Origin: DATFNI01 sp963712305 | GTDB lineage: Bacteria > Bacteroidota > Rhodothermia > Balneolales > DATFMH01 | DNA: 64,000 bases | Assembly: GCA_963712305.1 (NCBI GenBank) | Contig: CAVQHI010000002.1 | Location: forward strand, 868,001-932,000 | Direction: 5' to 3' | In this document: positions 1 to 8,324 of the stretch, in pieces | How the letters are laid out: every line of letters begins with the position of its first letter | Position numbering within the stretch: position 1 is the first letter of the stretch | Made by a program: the position numbers and the translations under genes | The notes under the pieces: model-generated | Seen by the model: only the letters and a program-made list of their open reading frames with translations | Told to the model about the DNA's origin: nothing | Database searches by the model: none

Positions 1-1643
1 TAGCCAAGCATTTCGTAATAGATACCCTGTGAGGGTTTGGATACCATTTTTTTCTGAGCCAGGGCCGCCTTCAGCAGCTGGATGGCCTCAGCATGGCGTT
101 GGATAAGTAACACGTTTAAAATTGTATATGGATAACTAGTCCATTTAAGCGAAGAGATCTTTGTCCCCGCCAGAACGTTCCCTGCCTGCGCCGTGTCTCC
201 CTCACTCAGGAAAACACCCGACAAACTGACGATCGTGAGAGGAGCATCGGGATTAATGGCCAACACCCGTCGGTACATTTCTTTCGCCTTCCTGAAATCC
301 AGCAGGCAAAAATAACTGTCACCAAGATCCTCTAATGTTTGAACATTACGGGGATCGAATGCAAGAGAAAGCTCCATATAATCGATCGCCGTCTGCCAGT
401 GCCCGAGGCGACGCTCCACATAACCGATGCCCACCAATGCCGCCGCATTGTTGGGTGATATTTTCAGCACCTTCCGATAGGCGGCCAGCGCCTCGTCGTA
501 GTGACGCAGTCCATGGTAGTAATAATCACCGGCGGCAATCTGTGTCGCAATGGCATCGGGCGCCAGGGCAATGGCCCGGTCCAGTGCCTGTTTGGCTTTA
601 GCGAGGTGTGCCGGTGTATAGGCTATGAAATTGAAATAGGTGAAGCTGTTGATTGAAGACAGATGCGCCCAGGCAAGGGCAAAATTCGGGTCGAGTTGGA
701 CCGCCCGCCGGTAGGCTGAGTCCGCGGATTGAGACGTACCTAGAAGGGTCGTATTGGTTTCTATGGACAATCCCCGCAAATAGGCATCGTAGGCGGCCGG
801 GTTGTGGGTCGGCACATGGGCTACAGCCTTTGATTCCGCCGGTGAGAGTTTGGCATTGAGGGCCGATGCGATCTTTTCGGCTACTTCCCCTTCCACACCG
901 AAGATATTATCCAGTGTTCGGGTGTAACTTTGAGCCCAGATATGGTTGTCGCTCTGTGCGTTGATCAGCTGCACATTGATTAACACCTGCTTGCCGGCTT
1001 TCTGCACGCTGCCTTCCAGGATGGTCGCCACGCCAAGCTGGGCGGCGATCGTTTTCAGATCCCCGGGGTGGCTTTTATATCGCTCGGTGGAAGTCCGGGA
1101 GATGACCTTCAGGTCTCCGATATCGGCCAGTTTGGTCAGGATCATATCCTGCATGCCATTGGCAAAGTAGACATTGTTTGAATCCGGACTCATGTTTTCG
1201 AAGGGCAATACGGCAATGGACTTGGCAAGAGCCGATGCCGAATCAGCAGCTGCAGTTCCTTTTGAAACTCCCCCAGATATAGCGGGTTGTGCTCTGAAAA
1301 ATTGTTGATAGAAAATGATCCCAACGGTGATTACCAGCAGGACTCCAAGAACAACATTGAGTCTACGGCCTGTCTTTTGCGTTACGGATTTCTCCTCAGG
1401 TACTTCATCGGTGCGTTTAACCCCATCGGGCGTCATCTCAAACGCCCAGGCAAGAATGATGGCAATCGGGAAGCCGGTCAAAACAAGAATGGTAAAAAAG
1501 GTAGGAACCCATTGCGGCAGATGAAGCTGGGGGGCAATCGTCGAAATAACCTGGATGATTAGCCAACCGGCTATGGCATACGCCGTGGCCACTTTGAAAA
1601 CGTTACGCCGTTTGAGTTCCGCTATGAGTTTTTTGAGGTTCAT
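1..1643 (-). CDS. FlgO/TolB-N and TPR membrane protein, partial at the window edge
   Basis: The frame is open from an ATG at 1643 to base 1 without a stop, so the 3' end lies outside the window; about 547 codons are visible. Two hydrophobic segments lie in residues 15-70, followed by the AWAFEMTPDGVKRTDEV motif, a third membrane segment near residue 95, and a FlgO/TolB-N-like domain (KSIAVLPFENMS, then GVATILEGSVQKAG, then IFGVEGEVAEKIA) at roughly 135-270. TPR repeats fill the rest. The last visible residues, YYEMLG, align with YYRWLG of the next paralog, so perhaps 150 residues are missing. No catalytic or DNA-binding domain is seen. A scaffolding or sensing role is inferred only from the TPRs. 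Confidence 0.85.
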   Translation of the reverse strand, partial: MNLKKLIAELKRRNVFKVATAYAIAGWLIIQVISTIAPQLHLPQWVPTFFTILVLTGFPIAIILAWAFEMTPDGVKRTDEVPEEKSVTQKTGRRLNVVLGVLLVITVGIIFYQQFFRAQPAISGGVSKGTAAADSASALAKSIAVLPFENMSPDSNNVYFANGMQDMILTKLADIGDLKVISRTSTERYKSHPGDLKTIAAQLGVATILEGSVQKAGKQVLINVQLINAQSDNHIWAQSYTRTLDNIFGVEGEVAEKIASALNAKLSPAESKAVAHVPTHNPAAYDAYLRGLSIETNTTLLGTSQSADSAYRRAVQLDPNFALAWAHLSSINSFTYFNFIAYTPAHLAKAKQALDRAIALAPDAIATQIAAGDYYYHGLRHYDEALAAYRKVLKISPNNAAALVGIGYVERRLGHWQTAIDYMELSLAFDPRNVQTLEDLGDSYFCLLDFRKAKEMYRRVLAINPDAPLTIVSLSGVFLSEGDTAQAGNVLAGTKISSLKWTSYPYTILNVLLIQRHAEAIQLLKAALAQKKMVSKPSQGIYYEMLG

Positions 1644-1650
1644 GATTAAC

Positions 1651-1758
1651 GTGTTAAGAAAGCTTTCAGCGATCGGCCCTCAGCGGTCAGCTTTTGTCGG
1701 TAGTTGGTTGTCCATTGTCAGCATTATTCATTCAAAATTCAAAATTTAAAATTCATAA
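1651..1758. repeat. Array spacer repeat, copy 1
   Basis: The spacer between the first two TPR genes. The core at 1651-1692 (gtgttaagaaagctttcagc, then gatcggccctcagcggtcag) recurs between later genes of the array. It is followed by an AT-rich stretch built of repeated aattcaaaattcat-like words running into the stop codon of the next gene. No terminator hairpin is evident. Confidence 0.7.
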
Positions 1759-3849
1759 TTATTCTTGTTTCCATGGATATTCCTTAAGCAGCGCCTGGAA
1801 CCCTGGTTCCTTGCGAAGCGGATTCCAAATTGGGTCCAGGCGAAGCAGTGCCGGGGTGAGGTGGCGAAAGACAGAGCTTCCGGGCGGCATGGCCAGCAGG
1901 TGCTTGAGCGTTGTAATGGCTCCGGACTTTTCACCAACCAGTGATTGTATCTCCGAGAGATAGAACTCACTCATCGGGCCCTGGAAGGCATCGCGTGATG
2001 GAGATCGGAGCGTAACAGCATGTTGGGCTAAGGCGAGTGCTTTGTCCTTCTCGCCAAGACCGGCCTGAGCCGCTGCCAGAAGGTCGATCGTCGCGGCAAA
2101 TTGGGGTAGCTTCACATTCGAAGATGGCAGTATTTGGTTCATGATTGCTACTGTTTGTGCATAGGCGTTGTGTGCACTTTTTAGGTCGCCGGTGAGTTGC
2201 TCCGCAACGCCAAGCCATCGGTAATAGACAGCCTCTGCCAGTTTCGGCAGGTGGGGAGTTGCCAGCGCTACCTTTGCAAGGTGTATAGCTTCCTCATAAT
2301 GGTGGGTTAATAGCGCCTGTTTGATCACAGTGGGATAACTTCTCTCCCAATAAATTGGCGATATACTGGCACCGGCGAGGACCTTATCCGCTTTTGCGAG
2401 ATTGCCCGTTATTTGGTAGAAGTCAGCCAGTTGAGTGATCATGATTGGGTCGCCCGGGCTAATCGCAAGCGCCCGCCGTAACAAGACCTCTGCCTTCTCA
2501 TACCGCCTGAGGCTCCCATTGCTCAACGCGAGATTGCTCAGGGTGTTGACATTGCGAGGATCTATTACAAGCGAGCGATTCATGTAGTCTATGGCCTGCT
2601 GCCAGTGTCCCTGGCGTCGCAACACGAAGCCGGTGTTCACCAGGGCTGCGGCGTTGTTCGGCGAAATCTGCAGGGCCTTGCGATAAGCATCGAGCGCCTT
2701 AGCATAATCAAGATGACCATAATATGCATAATTGCCCCTGGCGATCTCGGTCGCTGCCGCATTCGGAGCGAGGGTGACGGCCCGCTCTAACGCGGTCTTT
2801 GCTCGCACAAGTCGTGACGAGCTGATCTCAGAGAAAGAGATATTGCTATCCACGGAAGATAGATGGGCCCAGGCCAGGGCGAAGTCCGGATCGAGCTTTA
2901 CAGCCTGCTCATAGTAGGAGGCAACCTTCTCTAAGTTTATCCCGGTGATGTCGGTGGCGTTCGTCTCAAGAGATATACCGCGAAGGTAGGCATCATAAGC
3001 GGCTGGATTATGCGTGGGTATGGTGGCCATCAGTACTTGCTCGGCCGGGTCGAGTTTGGCCTTTAAGGCGACAGCTACTTTTCCGGCCACTTCGCCCTCC
3101 ACGCCGAAGATATTTTCCAGCGTGCGCTGATAGCTCTGCGCCCAGATGTGGTGATCGCTTCGGGCGTCTATCAGTTGCACGTTGATCAACACTTGGTCGC
3201 CTGCTTTTTGTACACTGCCTTCCAACAATGTCGCCACGCCCAGTTCACGGCCGATTTTCTTCAGGTTCTGCGGATGGCTTCCGAACTGAAGGGTCGAGGT
3301 ACGCGAGATAACCTTGAGGTCTCCGATATCGGCCAGCTTGGTTAGGATCATGTCTTGCATGCCGTCGGCGAAGTAGCCATTCTTCTTGTCCTCGGACAGG
3401 TTCTCAAAGGGCAGCACGGCGATGGACTTGGCTGGAGCAAACGAAGAATCAACTATCGCTCTTCCTTTGGTAACGGCGCCCGATACAGCAGGTTGTTTCG
3501 TGAAAAACAGTTTATAGGAAAGCACGATCACCGCCAGAACCAGGACAATGATGAAGATATTATTCAGTTTTTTCCCGGTGGTTTTAGTGATGGAATCTTC
3601 TTTCGTCACTTCATCTGTACGCTTTACACCCTCGGGTGTCATCTCAAAAGCCCAGGCCAGGATGATAGAGATGGGAAAACCAATGAGTACCAGAATAACC
3701 ACGAACTGCGAGGTCCACGCCGGAAATTTAAAAATGGGAAATACCGAACTGACAATCTGGATAATCAGCCATCCGGCGATGATGTAAGCCGTAGCCACTT
3801 TGAAGACATTACGCCGTTTGAGTTCGGATATGAGTTTTTTGAAGTTCAT
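1759..3849 (-). CDS. FlgO/TolB-N and TPR membrane protein
   Basis: A 696-residue protein. Residues 1-80 are a conserved anchor with hydrophobic stretches at about 17-40 and 47-68, ending in AWAFEMTPEGVKRTDEV. A further membrane segment lies near 93-112. A FlgO/TolB-N-like domain occupies roughly 135-275 (KSIAVLPFENLSEDKKNGYF, EGSVQKAGDQVLINVQLIDA). The remainder to the C-terminal LLKEYPWKQE is TPR repeats with visible NP-x-N-A-A-A-L-V-N helices. In this family the N-terminal module is usually seen in proteobacterial adenylate-cyclase-like and TPR proteins, but no cyclase domain is present here. The gene is second of five tandem paralogs and is almost identical in DNA to the third and fourth over the anchor. 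Function is unknown; envelope signalling or scaffolding is a guess. Confidence 0.88.
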   Translation of the reverse strand: MNFKKLISELKRRNVFKVATAYIIAGWLIIQIVSSVFPIFKFPAWTSQFVVILVLIGFPISIILAWAFEMTPEGVKRTDEVTKEDSITKTTGKKLNNIFIIVLVLAVIVLSYKLFFTKQPAVSGAVTKGRAIVDSSFAPAKSIAVLPFENLSEDKKNGYFADGMQDMILTKLADIGDLKVISRTSTLQFGSHPQNLKKIGRELGVATLLEGSVQKAGDQVLINVQLIDARSDHHIWAQSYQRTLENIFGVEGEVAGKVAVALKAKLDPAEQVLMATIPTHNPAAYDAYLRGISLETNATDITGINLEKVASYYEQAVKLDPDFALAWAHLSSVDSNISFSEISSSRLVRAKTALERAVTLAPNAAATEIARGNYAYYGHLDYAKALDAYRKALQISPNNAAALVNTGFVLRRQGHWQQAIDYMNRSLVIDPRNVNTLSNLALSNGSLRRYEKAEVLLRRALAISPGDPIMITQLADFYQITGNLAKADKVLAGASISPIYWERSYPTVIKQALLTHHYEEAIHLAKVALATPHLPKLAEAVYYRWLGVAEQLTGDLKSAHNAYAQTVAIMNQILPSSNVKLPQFAATIDLLAAAQAGLGEKDKALALAQHAVTLRSPSRDAFQGPMSEFYLSEIQSLVGEKSGAITTLKHLLAMPPGSSVFRHLTPALLRLDPIWNPLRKEPGFQALLKEYPWKQE

Positions 3850-3855
3850 GTAAAC

Positions 3856-3935
3856 GTGTTGATGTTAAGAAAGCTTTCAGCGATCGGCCCTCAGCGGTCA
3901 GCTAATTCAAAATTCATAATTTATAATTCATAATT
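3856..3935. repeat. Array spacer repeat, copy 2
   Basis: Carries the same core as the other spacers (aagaaagctttcagcgatcg, then gccctcagcggtcagc) at 3868-3903, followed by aattcaaaattcataattta and similar words that overlap the stop of the gene at 3928. It also has an extra gtgttgat at its left end, shared with copy 3. Confidence 0.7.
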
Positions 3936-6069
3936 TTTTCTGTTTCTTCGGATATTTTTTAAGCAGTGCCTTAAAACCCGGATCTTTACGCAACGGATCC
4001 CAGACCGGATCTTGCCGGAGTTCAGCCGGTGAGGATACGTTTCCGGCACCCTTCATTTCCATAAGTTTGGTTAGGGTGGCAATGGCCTGATTCGTATAGC
4101 CGGTTTGGGCGTAGATCTCAGCCAGCGCCTCCATATACCAGGGACCGAAGAAGGCGTTCCTGGTTACGGGTATGATTTGTACAGCTTTTCGTGCGGCCTG
4201 AACAGCTCCCTGTTTATCACCAAGTCCTGCCTGTACCCAGGCCAGACCGACATAATAGCCCGCGCCATAAAAGTCCTGGTGATCCTCATATTGCCCATAG
4301 TAACGGTTCAGGCTGTCCAGGGCCATGCGGGCCTGGATCCGGGCCCGTTTCCTGTCGCCCTGCTCCAGGTCCAACCGGACCAGGTTTATAGTTGGATCGA
4401 CAATGAACCCAAAAGAAACAAGCCCCCCAAAGGTTGTATTAGGTGTTGATTTCATGGAGGAAAAGACTGACCGGGCTTTGTCAAAATTCCGTTCATTAAC
4501 ATATACATACCCTAAAATGGCGTCTTCATAATTATGCCCTGTGAGACTCAGTTTAAGTGTGTTAAACCTTTGTCTGGTTTGGGTCAATATCGCCCGGGCA
4601 CTATCCAGCTTGCCTTCCATCAACAGGGTGGGAATGTAATAGAAATATTTTATGACATTGTCTCCCGGATTAACCAATAAACCCTGTTTGTAAGCCTGTT
4701 CAGCTTCCCTATACAAGCGAAGGTGAGCATACAGTTCGCCCAGCCTTCCCAGGTAAACACTATTTTGTGGATCCAGCCTGGTAACCTGTTCCAGTTCCGT
4801 TCTGGCCTGGTTCCATTGCCCTATATATTTATGGGCTTCACTGATGGATTCCAATAGACCAACGTTATTTGGCATTTTGGCATAGGCTTGTTTGAAATAT
4901 TGCAGGGCGGAATGATAATCCTGAGATCCGAATAAGTAGACATCCCCAATGGCTATGTAGGCTTCCGGAAGCCCGGGATTTAATTGAAGTGCTTTTCGGG
5001 CTAAACGAAAGGCTTGTTCATTCCGGCTTTTACTATATCCAGACAATAGAGTTTTCTCAGCTAATACCCCTGCTTTACTCGCATAGGCCAGGGCAAAGGT
5101 GGAGTCCAGGTCGATGGCTTTTTGACATAAGTCAAGCGCTTTATTAATATCTGAGATCGATCCTACGGTAGTCCAGAAAGCTTTGACAATATAATCGGCT
5201 TTCAAATAGAGGTCGTAAGCCTGCGGGTTTCGGGTTGCGATCTGGTGAACGGTTTGTGATTCTTCCGGGGTAAGGGTCGTATGCAGGGACCGGGCAATAC
5301 TATCGGCTACTTCACCTTCCACGCCGAAGATGTTGGTCAGCATACGGATATAATCATGAGCCCACAAGTGACCGGAGTCCTTTGTCTTGATCAGTTGCAC
5401 ATTGATCAGGACCTGGTTGCCTGCCTTTTGTACGCTGCCTTCCAGCACCGTGGCCACGCCAAGCTGACGGCCGACGATCCGCAGATCCTCCGGACGGCTT
5501 TTGTACTGATCGCTGGTGGTCCGGGCGATAATCTTGATCCCGCCGATCTCATCCAGTTTGGTCAGAATCAGGTCCCGGATCCCACTGGCGAAGTAGGCGT
5601 TATTCGTATCCGGGCTCATGTTTACAAACGGTAATACGGCAATGGATTTAGGGGGAGCCGAAAGGCTGTCGGTGGGTTGTTGTTCAATTTGTTTGTTCGT
5701 TGCTGCTGGAGTTTGCCCCCCAAAGAAAACTTTGTAGGATAACACCACCACAGCCAAAGCCAACACGACAATCACCACATAGTTCAACTTTTTTCCCGTG
5801 GTTTTTGTGATCGATTGTTCGACCGACACTTCATCAGTTCGTTTAACTCCCTCGGGTGTCATCTCAAAAGCCCAGGCCAGGATGATAGCAATCGGGAAAC
5901 CAATGAGTACCAGAATAACCACGAATTGCGAGGTCCACGCCGGAAATTTAAAAATGGGAAAAACCGAACTGACGACCTGTATAATCAGCCATCCGGCGAT
6001 GATGTAAGCCGTAGCCACTTTGAAGACATTGCGCCGTTTGAGTTCCTGTATGAGTTTTTTGAAGTTCAT
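3928..6069 (-). CDS. FlgO/TolB-N and TPR membrane protein
   Basis: A 713-residue paralog. The anchor is the same as in its neighbours to residue ~80. The third membrane segment (YVVIVVLALAVVVLSYKVFF) is at about 96-115, and the FlgO/TolB-N-like domain at about 140-280 (KSIAVLPFVNMS, GVATVLEGSVQKAGNQVLIN). The TPR part diverges strongly from the other copies: it is richer in Tyr, Gln and Lys and ends LLKKYPKKQKKL. Base composition is nearer the genome average than the GC-rich gene downstream at 6147. The array order (identical head, divergent tail) points to repeated exchange of the 5' part. Same orientation, 77 bp from the next gene, so co-transcription is possible. No specific function can be assigned. 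Confidence 0.87.
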   Translation of the reverse strand: MNFKKLIQELKRRNVFKVATAYIIAGWLIIQVVSSVFPIFKFPAWTSQFVVILVLIGFPIAIILAWAFEMTPEGVKRTDEVSVEQSITKTTGKKLNYVVIVVLALAVVVLSYKVFFGGQTPAATNKQIEQQPTDSLSAPPKSIAVLPFVNMSPDTNNAYFASGIRDLILTKLDEIGGIKIIARTTSDQYKSRPEDLRIVGRQLGVATVLEGSVQKAGNQVLINVQLIKTKDSGHLWAHDYIRMLTNIFGVEGEVADSIARSLHTTLTPEESQTVHQIATRNPQAYDLYLKADYIVKAFWTTVGSISDINKALDLCQKAIDLDSTFALAYASKAGVLAEKTLLSGYSKSRNEQAFRLARKALQLNPGLPEAYIAIGDVYLFGSQDYHSALQYFKQAYAKMPNNVGLLESISEAHKYIGQWNQARTELEQVTRLDPQNSVYLGRLGELYAHLRLYREAEQAYKQGLLVNPGDNVIKYFYYIPTLLMEGKLDSARAILTQTRQRFNTLKLSLTGHNYEDAILGYVYVNERNFDKARSVFSSMKSTPNTTFGGLVSFGFIVDPTINLVRLDLEQGDRKRARIQARMALDSLNRYYGQYEDHQDFYGAGYYVGLAWVQAGLGDKQGAVQAARKAVQIIPVTRNAFFGPWYMEALAEIYAQTGYTNQAIATLTKLMEMKGAGNVSSPAELRQDPVWDPLRKDPGFKALLKKYPKKQKKL

Positions 6070-6075
6070 GTAAAC

Positions 6076-6150
6076 GTGTTGATGTTAAGAAAGCTTTCAG
6101 CAATCGGGCCTCAGCGGTCAGCTAATTCAAAATTCATAATTCATAATTAT
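6076..6150. repeat. Array spacer repeat, copy 3
   Basis: Nearly the same as copy 2 with two substitutions in the core (caatcgggcc instead of cgatcggccc), followed by the aattcaaaattcataatt words. It separates the TPR genes at 3928-6069 and 6147-8216. Confidence 0.7.
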
Positions 6151-8216
6151 TCCTGTTTCCATGGATATTTCTTAAGCAGCGCCTGGAAGTTCGGGTCCTT
6201 GCGGACCGGGTCCCAGGCCGGGTCGATCCACAGCATGACCGGCGAGTAATAGCCGCCGATGCCGGGGCTGGCGAGGGCCTTGGCCAGCAGCGGCACGGCG
6301 AGATCGGAGCGATGGGCCTGGGCGTAGAGCTGCGCGTCGACTTCCATGCGCCCCGGGCCCTCGGTGTAGTTATGGCTTTGCGCGACGATGGCCTCGGCCC
6401 TGGCGATCGCGGCCAGGCCTTGCGCGGTGTGGCCGAGCCCGAGTTCCACATCGGCAAGGTTCTGCCATGCGTCCACCTTGGTGATGCCTTGCTGCTGCTT
6501 GAGTTGCGCGCGAATTTTCGGCAGTGCCTGTGCGTACAGTGGGCGCGCCCGCGCCGTCTCGCCCATCAACCGGTACAGATCGGCCTGTTGCAGCGCCTTG
6601 GAGCCGGTCCCGAAGTTGTCGGGCGTGGCGTGCACCGTGTCCAGCAGCGCCAGCGCCGCTTGGTACTTGCGTTGCAAGGTCAGAAGGTACACGCGCGACA
6701 GTTTCAACGACGGCGCGTCACCCGAGGCCACGGCCAATGCCTGCTGGAGGTTGCCGTCGGCGAACAGGATGGCGAGGGAGAGATATCCCTTTGCGATGCG
6801 GTTGTTCGGGTCGAGCGCCAGCGCGCGCCGGAATAACCGCCGTGCCTCGGGGTAGTGATTGAGCATCATCCAGGTCAGCCCCAGATGGAAGGGCAGCACG
6901 GAGTTGCGCGGATCCAGCGTGGACGCCTTGCGCAGCGAGGCAATCGCGGCCTCGTAGTGGCCCTGGCGGCGTTCGACGTAGCCCTTGGCCGCCAGCGCGT
7001 CGGCGTCGTTGGGCTTGAGCGCGAGTGCCGCATCGAAGGCCTTCAGCGCGCCGGCGTAATCGCCGCGACCGTACATGTCACTGTAGCCGAGTGCAAGCTG
7101 CGCGGCCGCGAGGTTCGGCGTGAGCTTGAGCGCCTGTTCGGCATCGCGGCGTGCGGCGGCAATCTGTGCTTTGACGTCCATCCCGCCACCGCCCTCCCAG
7201 GCGAGTAGGCTTTCCGCGTCGGACAGCCGTGCGTAAGCCAGCGCGAAATCGGGTGCCCGCGCAATGGCCTGCCGGTACAGCGGAATCGCTGCCTTCATTT
7301 TCGCAGTGCTGAAATTGACCTCGGCCTGATGGAACTGATACTCGGCCTTCAGGAACAGGTCATTGGCGTCGCTGTCATGGCTCAGGTCGGACGCAAGGAG
7401 CGAAGTTTCCGCCGGCGAAAGTTTGGCTTTCAGGGCACTGGCGATCTTCCCGGCCACCTCGCCTTCGACGCCGAACACGTTCTTGAGCGTGCGTGTATAC
7501 GATTGTGCCCAGAGGTGGCTGCGGTCGGCGGCACGGATCAACTGCACGTTGACCAGCACCTGGTCGCCGGCCTTCTGCACGCTGCCTTCCAGGATCGTGG
7601 CCACGCCAAGATCCCGGCCAATCGTCTTCAGGTCTTGCGGGTGGCTGGCGTATTTGGCGGTCGAGGTGCGCGCGATCACCTTGAGCTCGCCGATATCGGC
7701 CAGCTTGGTCAGGATCAGGTCTTGCATGCCGTCGGCGAAGTACTGGTTGGCCTTGTCGGTGCTCAGGTTCTCGAACGGCAGCACGGCGATGGACTTGGCG
7801 GGAGCTGATGCCGAATCAGCCATCACGTTGCCTTTTGAAACAGCTCCGGATACAGCAGGTTGTGTTCTGAAGAATTGTTGATAAAGGATGATCCCAACAG
7901 CCAGCACTAGCACGACTCCAAGGACAATATTGAGTTTACGGCCTGTCTTTTGCGTAATGGATTTCTCCACAGGTACTTCGTCCGTACGCTTTACACCCTC
8001 CGGGGTCATCTCAAAAGCCCAGGCAAGGATGATAGAGATGGGAAAACCAATTAATACCAGAATAACCACGAACTGTGAGGTCCACGCCGGAAATTTAAAA
8101 ATGGGAAATACCGAACTGACAACCTGGATAATCAGCCATCCGGCGATGATGTACGCCGTAGCCACTTTGAAGACATTACGCCGTTTGAGTTCGGATATGA
8201 GTTTCTTGAAGTTCAT
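6147..8216 (-). CDS. Mosaic FlgO/TolB-N and TPR membrane protein with a GC-rich core
   Basis: A 689-residue paralog whose frame is intact but whose DNA has two origins. The first ~135 codons (about 7800-8216) match the neighbours almost base for base and are ordinary in composition: the 60 bases from 8041 hold 24 G/C. From about 7800 down to about 6180 the DNA is very GC-rich: the 60 bases from 6961 hold 44 G/C, and codons mostly end in G or C. The last ten codons return to the local type (LLKKYPWKQE). The GC-rich part covers the FlgO/TolB-N domain (KSIAVLPFENLSTDKANQYF) and Ala-rich TPRs. The junctions fall in the conserved KSIAVLPFENLS segment and at the shared C-terminus, as expected for homologous replacement from a GC-rich donor, perhaps a gammaproteobacterium (inference). 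Function is as for the family: unknown, TPR-mediated interactions likely. Confidence 0.88.
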   Translation of the reverse strand: MNFKKLISELKRRNVFKVATAYIIAGWLIIQVVSSVFPIFKFPAWTSQFVVILVLIGFPISIILAWAFEMTPEGVKRTDEVPVEKSITQKTGRKLNIVLGVVLVLAVGIILYQQFFRTQPAVSGAVSKGNVMADSASAPAKSIAVLPFENLSTDKANQYFADGMQDLILTKLADIGELKVIARTSTAKYASHPQDLKTIGRDLGVATILEGSVQKAGDQVLVNVQLIRAADRSHLWAQSYTRTLKNVFGVEGEVAGKIASALKAKLSPAETSLLASDLSHDSDANDLFLKAEYQFHQAEVNFSTAKMKAAIPLYRQAIARAPDFALAYARLSDAESLLAWEGGGGMDVKAQIAAARRDAEQALKLTPNLAAAQLALGYSDMYGRGDYAGALKAFDAALALKPNDADALAAKGYVERRQGHYEAAIASLRKASTLDPRNSVLPFHLGLTWMMLNHYPEARRLFRRALALDPNNRIAKGYLSLAILFADGNLQQALAVASGDAPSLKLSRVYLLTLQRKYQAALALLDTVHATPDNFGTGSKALQQADLYRLMGETARARPLYAQALPKIRAQLKQQQGITKVDAWQNLADVELGLGHTAQGLAAIARAEAIVAQSHNYTEGPGRMEVDAQLYAQAHRSDLAVPLLAKALASPGIGGYYSPVMLWIDPAWDPVRKDPNFQALLKKYPWKQE

Positions 8217-8223
8217 GGTTTAA

Positions 8224-8292
8224 CGTGTTAAGAAAGCTATCAGCGGTCAGCCGCAGCGTCAGCTAATTCAAAATTCAAAATTAAAAATTATC
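8224..8292. repeat. Array spacer repeat, copy 4 (divergent)
   Basis: Begins with gtgttaagaaagctatcagc like copy 1, but the middle is rearranged (ggtcagccgcagcgtcagct), then continues with aattcaaaattcaaaattaa. It lies between the mosaic gene and the broken paralog. Confidence 0.6.
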
Positions 8293-8324
8293 ACTGGTCA
8301 TCGGTCTTCCTCATCTTCCGCTTG

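Noticed and set aside
6312..7881. Long plus-strand frames opposite the GC-rich TPR gene
   Set aside because: They are antisense open frames caused by high GC content; the minus-strand protein is clearly the real one.
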